NCBI GenBank assembly: GCA_964408455.1
Contig: CAYOZN010000053.1
Coordinates: forward strand, 1 to 11,869
Reading direction: 5' to 3'
DNA length: 11,869 nucleotides
From: CAYOZN01 sp964408455
GTDB taxonomy: Bacteria > Planctomycetota > Phycisphaerae > UBA1845 > UTPLA1
The translations under genes were made by a program, and so were the position numbers. Below, in pieces: positions 1 to 6,470 of the stretch. The notes beneath the pieces are model-generated. The model was not told where the DNA came from. It did not search any database and was given only the letters and a program-made list of their open reading frames with translations. The stretch's first letter is position 1. The number at the start of each line of letters is the position of its first letter.

Positions 1-55
1 CCCCGTCCCCACACGCTCGGTTTTTCCAAGGAATACAGGTCGTGTGGGGACGGGG
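1..55. repeat. Perfect 15-bp inverted repeat (CCCCGTCCCCACACG) with 25-base loop
   Basis: Bases 1-15 (CCCCGTCCCCACACG) are the exact reverse complement of bases 41-55 (CGTGTGGGGACGGGG), with a 25-base spacer containing a T-run (TTTTT). On either strand this can form a stable GC-rich hairpin. The core CCCCGTCCCCA recurs at 182-192 and, inverted and shortened, at 227-235. The unit may continue to the left of the window. It could be a dispersed intergenic repeat of the REP type, a terminator of the preceding gene, or an operator; the sequence alone does not decide. Confidence 0.7.
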
Positions 56-385
56 GCGCTCGAAACGGGGTCCCCAATTCCGAGGAACGTGGCAGCCTTA
101 AACGCCGGACCCGGGGCCGCCGTGCGGGCGACGTTGGCCGACGTGCGGCGTAACCGGTCGGGTTCGCGATTGTCCCCGCGTCCCCGTCCCCAAATGCCCT
201 TGTATCGGGGCTGAAAACGGGGGTTGTGGGGACGGAGCCTTGGAAGACGCTCGCCGGAACTCGCGAACGGCGCGACCGTCACCGTCACCGAAGCCCCTAA
301 GCCGGGGGCGAGGACGGGGAATTTGTTGATGGAGACTCTGTTCAAGACATGCGTAATCCTCTGGAACTACGTGGGTTGCCGTCGA
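56..385. other. Intergenic stretch without a supported gene
   Basis: The stretch before the antitoxin gene is rich in G/C runs and holds only the GTCCCC repeats. The open frames crossing it have arginine- and proline-rich, low-complexity translations with no recognisable family, as expected for non-coding GC-rich DNA. From about 320 onward the sequence becomes more AT-rich, consistent with a promoter region for the downstream toxin-antitoxin pair. Confidence 0.6.
184..235. repeat. Second inverted repeat of the same GTCCCC motif
   Basis: CCGTCCCCA at 184-192 pairs with TGGGGACGG at 227-235 (9 bp), with about 34 bases between the arms. The left arm is part of a longer GTCCCCGCGTCCCCGTCCCC run (173-191). 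It shares its core with the perfect inverted repeat at 1-55, so the intergenic stretch looks like two diverged copies of one dispersed element rather than two chance hairpins. Another GGTCCCCA lies at 69-76. Confidence 0.5.
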
Positions 386-391
386 TATAAT
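386..391 (+). promoter_or_regulatory. Candidate -10 box (TATAAT) of the antitoxin-toxin operon
   Basis: A consensus TATAAT lies at 386-391. No good -35 box is found 16-18 bases upstream (GGAACT or TGGAAC). Transcription would begin about 7-8 bases downstream, at or next to the ATG at 399, giving a leaderless mRNA. This fits the absence of a Shine-Dalgarno sequence there. It is a prediction from the consensus only. Confidence 0.45.
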
Positions 392-398
392 GCTGCCT

Positions 399-971
399 AT
401 GGCACCCGCAGAGCATGTAGCTCGGTTCATCCTGTTGTTAGCATGCGAGGAGGCTGAACCGGAGCGCGTTACGCATCTTCGCCTGCAGAAACTGCTCTAT
501 TATGTGCAAGGGTGGTCCCTAGCGCTCTTAAACCAGCCTGCTTTCGACGAGCGCATTGAGGGCTGGATCAGCGGACCCGTTGTTAAAGATGTGTATCCCA
601 AGTTTGCCGATTTCGGCGAAACATCAATCCCCGCAAGTGAAGCCTCAGACTCCTTGCTTCTCAGCGAACGTAACAGACAACTGATCAAGGCGGTTTGGGA
701 GAGTTACAAGCAGTATTCTGCCACTGGCCTAAGGGACAAGACTCACGCCGAACGCCCGTGGCTAAAGTCGCGCACCGGACTGGCTTGGGATGAACGTGGC
801 GATAGGCCGATTCCGCAAAGCGAACTTCGCAGTTTCTTCCGCGCTGAGTACGATCGCAAAGCTGTGCCTGGGTTAGAACTTGACAGGCTAGAACGTGGAG
901 AGCGTGAAATCCGGGAGGGCAAAGGAATACGACTCGCCGATGTCAAGGAACGACTCTCGGGAAGCATATGA
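399..971 (+). CDS. Panacea (SocA-like, DUF4065) domain antitoxin
   Basis: This 190-residue protein matches the Panacea/SocA-like family, whose members are antitoxins that neutralise many unrelated toxins by direct binding. The hallmark segments are visible: LRLQKLLYYVQGWSLA (about residues 27-42) and IEGWISGPVVKDVYPKF (about 53-69), the usual LQKLLY and GPV-VY blocks. The C-terminal third is basic and charged and may be the toxin-specific part. The gene overlaps the following RelE/ParE-like gene by 32 bases, so the two form an operon with the antitoxin first. An in-frame ATG exists at 390, but it lies inside the TATAAT box; the ATG at 399 is preferred, probably on a leaderless transcript. Antitoxins commonly autoregulate, but no DNA-binding domain is obvious here. 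The family call is confident; the pairing follows from gene order. Confidence 0.88.
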   Translation: MAPAEHVARFILLLACEEAEPERVTHLRLQKLLYYVQGWSLALLNQPAFDERIEGWISGPVVKDVYPKFADFGETSIPASEASDSLLLSERNRQLIKAVWESYKQYSATGLRDKTHAERPWLKSRTGLAWDERGDRPIPQSELRSFFRAEYDRKAVPGLELDRLERGEREIREGKGIRLADVKERLSGSI

Positions 972-1251
972 AGTTGTGCTCTCGCCACAAGCCGACGCTC
1001 AGCTTGCCGAGTTTTCCTTGGGGGCCCAGGCGAGAATCGTCGAATTGCTTGAAGAGCTGGCCCGCGATCCGGTCGGCTTAAGCGACGCAACCCACACGCC
1101 CTATCCCATACATTGCCAATTATTCAAGTTTGAAATCGACAGTGCCGGCGAAGAGCGCGCCATGGTCGCTGTGTTTCAGTTCGCCGCAAACGAGACGGAG
1201 ATTTGGATACTTGGAATTGTGGATCAACCGGTGGGCGGATGGGCAGTATGA
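940..1251 (+). CDS. RelE/ParE-like toxin paired with the Panacea antitoxin
   Basis: A 103-residue small protein with the RelE/ParE toxin fold signature. It opens with the strand YEVVLSPQADAQLAEF, followed by a helix ending LLEELARDP, and finishes with the strands RAMVAVFQF and EIWILGIV, an arrangement typical of this superfamily. RelE members cleave mRNA at the ribosome and ParE members poison gyrase; the sequence does not clearly decide between them, as the active-site residues are poorly conserved in this group. The ATG at 940 was chosen because family similarity begins close after it and AAAGGA lies upstream (921-926); an ATG at 895 would add 15 residues unlike the family. It starts inside the antitoxin gene, so translation is likely coupled. 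Its stop is only 11 bases from the end of the converging operon. Confidence 0.8.
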   Translation: MSRNDSREAYEVVLSPQADAQLAEFSLGAQARIVELLEELARDPVGLSDATHTPYPIHCQLFKFEIDSAGEERAMVAVFQFAANETEIWILGIVDQPVGGWAV

Positions 1252-1262
1252 TTCCTGGTTGC

Positions 1263-2687
1263 CTACTCAGTGTATTCCTCTGGGCGCGCAAGCCTGCGGT
1301 CGTACTCGACGGTGAAGGGCCCGACCTCCTCGACAATCGCTTCCAAAACGTCCCGGAACGCGGCGATCCAAACCGGCCAGTCCACATGCCGCGCATCTCG
1401 ATCTTCTCTTTGTATGAGTACATCACTTATTAACATACACCGTTGAGCTACGAGGCTTCGAATGGTTTCTGCAACGCGGTGGCCTTCTCGATACCTCGAA
1501 ATATTTGCGTCATAGATCGCCAGGAATGCCTTCTCCATACCCTGCTTCAGTGATCCTGGCGCATCCATTTCTGCGACTTCAAGCGCCGTTGTAGCGTGCA
1601 AAGCTCTTTTAACCCGCATCGCGTCATGTCTCAGGGCAAACAATCTTGCCTCATTTTGCATTCGGACTCGAATCTCTGCGACGAGGTGAGCCTGGTTCAA
1701 AAATTGTGGATGGTCGCTCGGAACGAGCGGGAGTGATCTGCGCGGAATATCGAACGGCAGCGCGATGCGCACAGCGCCATCTGATGCTGTTCCATTCTTT
1801 AATACTTCGTTTCTCATGACATAGGTTGTCGCAGAGACTGCTTCTCGCATTTTAAATACAAACATGAAGGGCTCTTGCCCAAAAACACTCCATGTCATCG
1901 TTAGCGCCCGGTACGCCACATCACAAGATAAGATGAGCACATGTTCGAAAGGCCTTGGACGGCGCGCGAATGCAGCCTCGAACGCCTGATTGATTTGCGG
2001 CACGATTTGCGGCTGCAGCCCCCACATGCAACGTCTCAAATCAGCCGCAACCGGTTGATCTGAGTGCACGTACTTGGCGATTCGATGAATTGCGTCTCGA
2101 AGGAAGTCTGATCGTGTAACTCGCTCGGTAGAGTCTCGGAGCCCGTGATCAAAGGTGAGTAATGCGCACTTCATCATCGCAACTTGCGTTTGATCATCGT
2201 AGGTAGGAAAGGAAGCCGATACACGATGCGTTTCGCTCGCTCGAATTGAACCTGTTGGTACAAACCTCCGGTTGAATTGCCTCGTCATCTTTTTCGGGTT
2301 CAGAAGTACTTCGTCGGGACCGAACACCAAAACTGGGTCGGACTTACTCAAGTCACCCTGTACTTCAACGTCGACTCTTGTCAGGATTCCGCCAGCAAGC
2401 GCCTCATATTTTCCAGGAGCCTCAAGCATAACCGGCATGCGCGCCAACCGATGTTCGCTCGAAAGCAGATCACCAAGCTCAATCATCAATTGTTGATATG
2501 CATTCGCAAGCGCGCCGTCGAGTTTGTCCGAGCAGAGATTGTTGAACGAATTGGAGGCCACAAACCTCGAGCGGATTCGTCCGCCAAGGGTTCGCAGAAT
2601 CGTGTGCTCGTTATGAGTCTCAGGTCCGAGCGGCTCGCCTGTAAACAGACAAGTATGCGTCATTATCAAGAATCGTGCACTATTCAC
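1263..2687 (-). CDS. HNH-like protein of unknown function, last gene of the hsd operon
   Basis: A 474-residue protein of no family I can name with certainty. Its N-terminus resembles HNH endonucleases of the HNH_5 kind: Cys13, then NEHTILRTLGG (residues 26-36), then SNSFNNLC (45-52) and KLDGAL. The zinc-knuckle cysteines usual in that family are mostly missing (CLFTG in place of CxxCG), so it may be an inactive or zinc-free variant. The remaining 400 residues look globular and mixed alpha/beta, without membrane segments or signal peptide. The GTG start at 2687 overlaps the end of hsdR by 8 bases; an ATG at 2663 (beginning MTHTCLFTG) is a good alternative, and neither has a clear ribosome binding site. 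The gene is noticeably AT-richer than its neighbours (for example 23 G+C in the 60 bases 1801-1860), suggesting separate acquisition. A role in defence is inferred from position and the HNH-like motif. Confidence 0.78.
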   Translation of the reverse strand: MNSARFLIMTHTCLFTGEPLGPETHNEHTILRTLGGRIRSRFVASNSFNNLCSDKLDGALANAYQQLMIELGDLLSSEHRLARMPVMLEAPGKYEALAGGILTRVDVEVQGDLSKSDPVLVFGPDEVLLNPKKMTRQFNRRFVPTGSIRASETHRVSASFPTYDDQTQVAMMKCALLTFDHGLRDSTERVTRSDFLRDAIHRIAKYVHSDQPVAADLRRCMWGLQPQIVPQINQAFEAAFARRPRPFEHVLILSCDVAYRALTMTWSVFGQEPFMFVFKMREAVSATTYVMRNEVLKNGTASDGAVRIALPFDIPRRSLPLVPSDHPQFLNQAHLVAEIRVRMQNEARLFALRHDAMRVKRALHATTALEVAEMDAPGSLKQGMEKAFLAIYDANISRYREGHRVAETIRSLVAQRCMLISDVLIQREDRDARHVDWPVWIAAFRDVLEAIVEEVGPFTVEYDRRLARPEEYTE

Positions 2688-5600
2688 CGTTCGCCGTCGA
2701 CAGCTCCGCCTGTCTAAGCACGAGCATCGTCGCGTCTTCGCTCAGGTCGGGTGGATACCCGTACATTGCCAGCAGTCGCCGCACCTTGCGCCGCAGGTCC
2801 GCGCGCACGCTTTCGCGGTGGGTCCAGTCGAGCTTGGGCATCCGTTTAACCATCTCCGCCAGCTCGCGGGCCATCAGGCGGAGCTGATCGGATTTCATCA
2901 CCTCTTTCGCCGACCCATTCTCCGCCAGCGCGTCATAGAACGCCGTCTCTTCGATCGTCAGGCCGAGGTCTTCGCCATGCCGCCTCGCCTCGCGGACCCA
3001 TTTCGCCAGTTCGAGCAACTGCGCGATCATCTGCGCCGTCGTGATCTGCTTGTTTGTATAGCCGAGCATCGCCTTTTCCAGCGCCTCGCGAAACTTCTGT
3101 GCCTGCACCAGATTGGTCCGCTCGCTGATCTTGATCTGATCGTTCAACAGCTTTCGCAGCGTCTCCAGTGCCAGGTTCCGCTGCTCCAGCGCCGACACGC
3201 GTTCCAGGAATTCATCGCTGAGGATGTCGAGTCTCGCCTCATCAAGCCCGGCGGCGGCGAACAGATCGATCACGTCGCCTGCGACCACCGCGCCGCCGAT
3301 TACCTGTCGCACCGCCGCGTCAATGTCACGTGCCGCGCCACCCGTATCCGACCGCGGCCCCGCCCCTTCCGCCAGTCGCTTGCGGATCATCGCGGCGATG
3401 CGCTGGAAGAACGCCAGGTGCGGCGCAATTTCCCGCGTCTCCTCCCGCGGCACGGCCAGTGCGAACGGCGTCGCCAGCCGCTTGACCATCCCGCGGAATC
3501 GCTCCCAGCCCGTTTCCTCGCCGACGTTGTGCTTCACGTCCAGCACATGATCAATCGCGCCCAGGTACACGCGCAGCACGTTCGCCGGTTCCGCATCCAG
3601 CGCGGACGAGTAGTCGAACCCGTGGAAGAACCCGCGTAACTGCTCGAACGCCGACCGCATCGCCGGGATCGCCTCGTCCTGAAGCTCCTTCACCGGCTTG
3701 TCCGTCTCGCCGGTCGCGCTTGCGTATGTTTTCAGTGCATCGGCCAGCGGATCGGCCAAGCCGATCAGGTCGACAATAAGCCCGCCCGGCTTCTCGCCAT
3801 AGACGCGATTCACACGAGCGATCGCCTGCATCAGGTTGTGCCCCGCCAGTGGCTTGTCCAGGTACATCGTGTGTGCGCTAGGCACGTCGAAGCCCGTTAG
3901 CCACATGTCCACCACAATCACCAGCCGGAAGTCGTCGGCCGGGTCCTTAAAGCGGTCTGCAAGAACCTTGCGTTCGCCCTTGTTGTAAAGGTGAGGCATG
4001 AGGGGCGCGATTCGCCTGTCATATTCCTCTTGCGTCTCTCTGTCCCACTTGGGAGGAAGGTTATCGTTCATGACAACCTTCATTTCCCCTCGCTCGTTAG
4101 CGGCGCCGTGCCACGCCGGGCGGAGATTGCGAATTTCGTCGTAGAGCCGCGCGGCGATGTCGCGGCTCATCGTTACGAGCATCGCCTTACCCTCCATCGC
4201 CTCACGCCGCTCTTCCCAGTGCTCGACGACAAACTTCGCCACCCGCGCCAATCGTTCGGGTGCTCCGTACAACTCTTCAAGCGGAATACGAATATTGTCC
4301 GTTTCCAGACCTTCTTCATCCCGCGTCGCGTACTCTTCTAGCTTCTTCTCCGCCTCGGCCGCGCCCTTTTCGTCGATCGAAAGCTTCACGATCTGCGGCT
4401 CGTAGTAAATCGGTACCGTCGCGCCGTCCGCCACCGCCTGGCGGATGTCGTACACATCCGCGTAGTCGCCAAATACGTGCCGCGTGATCCGGTCGCCCGC
4501 GGTCAACGGCGTGCCGGTGAAGCCGACGAACGTCGCGTTCGGCAGCGCCTCGCGCATCCACCGCGCGCCGCCCTCGATGAACCCGTACTGGCTGCGGTGT
4601 GCCTCGTCCGCCATCACGACGATGTTTGCCCGCTCGCTAATCGTTCCGTGCGCTTCCGTGAACTTGTGTATTGTCGTGAAGACCACTCCGCCGCTTGCCC
4701 GGTCGAGCAGTTGCCGCAAGTGATCCCGGCTGTCGGCCTGCACCGGAACCTGTCGTAGCAGCGCTCGACCCATCGCAAAGGTGTCGAACAGCTGGTTGTC
4801 CAGGTCGTTGCGGTCGGTGACGACGACGATGGTAGGGTTGGCCATCTCGGCCGCGCGCACCAGCGTGCCGGCCAGCATCAGCATGGTTAGGCTCTTGCCG
4901 CTCCCCTGCGTGTGCCAAACCACGCCGCCCTTGCCCGCAGCCTCATCGTCCCGTCGCTCCGGCGACTTGATCGCCTCGGTCACCTGCGCCCGGGCCTTGC
5001 GCACCGCGCGGTACTGGTGATACCCCGCGATCTTCTTCACGATGTTTCCTCGTTCATCCTCCTCGAACGCCACGCACGACCTCAGGTAGTCCAGCAACGC
5101 CACGGGCTGGAGCAACTCTCGGATCAGCGCCTCCAGCGTCGGCTCGCCGCCCACCGCTGGTCGCCACGGCATGAACCGCTGGCGGCCGCTGGTGATGCTC
5201 CCTACCCGCGTCAGCAGCCCGTCGCTGGCCACCAGCAGCAGGTTCGGCACGAACAAATCCGGCACGAACTTCTTGTACCGCCCGAGTTGATCGATCGCGG
5301 TGTCGAGTGTCGCCGCCGTGTTGGCCGGGTCCTTCAACTCAATCACGACCAGCGGCAGCCCGTTGGTGTACAGCACCAGGTCCGGCCGGATCGTCCTGCC
5401 ATCCGCCCAGGTGATCGTGAGTTGCCGGACGACGAGGAAGTCGTTGTTGGTCGGGTTGTCGAAGTCGATCAACCGCGCCCGCCCGCCGCGCGTCTCGCCG
5501 GTGGCGGCGTCCTTGTACTCGACCGGCACGCCGTTGGTGAGCAGATCGTGGAACCAGCGGTTGTTCTCGATCAGCGCCGCGTGGGGCGGGCGCAACAGCA

Positions 5601-5814
5601 ACCGTGCAATTTCGTCGCAACTGGCCTGCGAGAGGCTGGGGTTGAGGCGTTGCAGAGCGGCCAATAGACGACCTTGTAGCAGCCAAGTCGTGATGCTCGC
5701 ACGCTCGCCGGCTTCGTCGAGTTGTGTCCCACGGCAGTTTGGCACGCTGAGGGACTGCAAAAGGCCGATCGTTACGTCCTCGATCAATTCCTCGGTGGGT
5801 GTCGCAATGATCAT
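2680..5814 (-). CDS. hsdR: Type I restriction enzyme, R (motor and nuclease) subunit
   Basis: This 1044-residue subunit translocates DNA using ATP and cuts unmethylated DNA far from the recognition site, as part of the HsdR2-M2-S complex. The nuclease domain is N-terminal with PD at 144-145 and ELK at 159-161 (PD-(D/E)xK type). The helicase core follows: Walker A GSGKS at 304-308, DEAH at 403-406, TGTP at 433-436 and QAIARVNR (motif VI) at 663-670. The last 270 residues or so match the helical HsdR C-terminal domain (DUF3387) that docks on the methylase. The length is normal for EcoR124-like (type IC) enzymes, and no key residue is missing. The ATG at 5814 overlaps the upstream HEPN-like gene by 4 bases (ATGA) and follows an AGGGGG ribosome binding site (5822-5827), so translation is probably coupled. 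Confidence 0.97.
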   Translation of the reverse strand: MIIATPTEELIEDVTIGLLQSLSVPNCRGTQLDEAGERASITTWLLQGRLLAALQRLNPSLSQASCDEIARLLLRPPHAALIENNRWFHDLLTNGVPVEYKDAATGETRGGRARLIDFDNPTNNDFLVVRQLTITWADGRTIRPDLVLYTNGLPLVVIELKDPANTAATLDTAIDQLGRYKKFVPDLFVPNLLLVASDGLLTRVGSITSGRQRFMPWRPAVGGEPTLEALIRELLQPVALLDYLRSCVAFEEDERGNIVKKIAGYHQYRAVRKARAQVTEAIKSPERRDDEAAGKGGVVWHTQGSGKSLTMLMLAGTLVRAAEMANPTIVVVTDRNDLDNQLFDTFAMGRALLRQVPVQADSRDHLRQLLDRASGGVVFTTIHKFTEAHGTISERANIVVMADEAHRSQYGFIEGGARWMREALPNATFVGFTGTPLTAGDRITRHVFGDYADVYDIRQAVADGATVPIYYEPQIVKLSIDEKGAAEAEKKLEEYATRDEEGLETDNIRIPLEELYGAPERLARVAKFVVEHWEERREAMEGKAMLVTMSRDIAARLYDEIRNLRPAWHGAANERGEMKVVMNDNLPPKWDRETQEEYDRRIAPLMPHLYNKGERKVLADRFKDPADDFRLVIVVDMWLTGFDVPSAHTMYLDKPLAGHNLMQAIARVNRVYGEKPGGLIVDLIGLADPLADALKTYASATGETDKPVKELQDEAIPAMRSAFEQLRGFFHGFDYSSALDAEPANVLRVYLGAIDHVLDVKHNVGEETGWERFRGMVKRLATPFALAVPREETREIAPHLAFFQRIAAMIRKRLAEGAGPRSDTGGAARDIDAAVRQVIGGAVVAGDVIDLFAAAGLDEARLDILSDEFLERVSALEQRNLALETLRKLLNDQIKISERTNLVQAQKFREALEKAMLGYTNKQITTAQMIAQLLELAKWVREARRHGEDLGLTIEETAFYDALAENGSAKEVMKSDQLRLMARELAEMVKRMPKLDWTHRESVRADLRRKVRRLLAMYGYPPDLSEDATMLVLRQAELSTANGE

Positions 5815-6470
5815 GCCGCCGCCCCCTCAGCGACGGGTTCTGGCTCGCCCGCCCGCAACTCTAGCGCGACCTCGCGGTAACGCTCTGGGTCGAGTGCGTA
5901 CAAGACATCGCTGGCGTACTCCATTTGGTTGCCGATGTGGATCATCTCGTATGCGTCGTCGATCAGTCGATCGTCGTCATCCGTTCGTTGCGCTGGCGGC
6001 GGCGGTGTCCGTGCGGCGACGTAGGCGTCAAGCAGCGGGGACACGTCGGGGGCGTCAAACAAGACCGCGAATACCTCCATTGCCGCCGCACGCACGCCGT
6101 CGAGCTCCCGCTTCTGCGGGACCGTCGCCCCCCCGACGTGGTATTGGCCGTTCCGCACCTCGTGATACCAAACGATTTCGTCGTGTTGGCCGACGACTAC
6201 GACCTGACGAGTGACGCACTCATGAAAGAAGAAGTCGACCTTCGTGTGGTAGTTGTTTAGCCACCGCTCGACATCCGCGTTCGAGTACTGCCGATTTCCG
6301 CGTTGGATGGGGTGGAGACGGAGGTAGGTGGTGATCGCTACCTCAATGGCGTTGTCGAACCCGACCATCGCGATGCGGCGATCGAAGTCTTCGCCAACTC
6401 GATAGTGCAACTCGGCGTGCAGAAGTAATTCAAAGGGACCGTAGGCCCAGGGCTTTAGCTGACGCATCAT
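5811..6470 (-). CDS. HEPN-like protein encoded between hsdS and hsdR
   Basis: A 219-residue protein that is not part of the standard type I system. A helix-rich core begins with FDNAIEVAITTYLRLH (38-53), and RNGQYH at 106-111 fits the RNxxxH active-site pattern of HEPN ribonucleases. A further helix, GVRAAAMEVFAVLFDA (125-140), follows at the expected place. These features match HEPN toxins, which cut RNA and often act in abortive infection, but the assignment rests on motif and predicted helices and the exact family was not recognised. A proline-rich linker (PPPPAQRTDDDD) precedes a second helical segment of about 50 residues. The ATG has a strong GGAGGTGA ribosome binding site (6475-6482) inside hsdS and overlaps both neighbours by 4 bases, so it is made together with the restriction complex. 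It could be an RNase effector or a structural HEPN partner. Confidence 0.8.
   Translation of the reverse strand: MMRQLKPWAYGPFELLLHAELHYRVGEDFDRRIAMVGFDNAIEVAITTYLRLHPIQRGNRQYSNADVERWLNNYHTKVDFFFHECVTRQVVVVGQHDEIVWYHEVRNGQYHVGGATVPQKRELDGVRAAAMEVFAVLFDAPDVSPLLDAYVAARTPPPPAQRTDDDDRLIDDAYEMIHIGNQMEYASDVLYALDPERYREVALELRAGEPEPVAEGAAA

Noticed and set aside
1..235. CRISPR array or tandem repeat
   Set aside because: The repeated units are inverted, unevenly spaced and too few, with no cas gene in the window.
98..430. Minus-strand open frame in the left intergenic region
   Set aside because: Pro/Arg/Gly-rich translation from GC-rich repeats, running across the start of the antitoxin gene.
895..939. 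Longer start for the RelE/ParE-like toxin
   Set aside because: It adds 15 residues unlike the family and deepens the overlap with the antitoxin; the ATG at 940 is closer to the usual toxin length.
4912..6214. Long plus-strand open frames opposite hsdR
   Set aside because: They are antisense to a fully motif-supported hsdR and have low-complexity basic translations.
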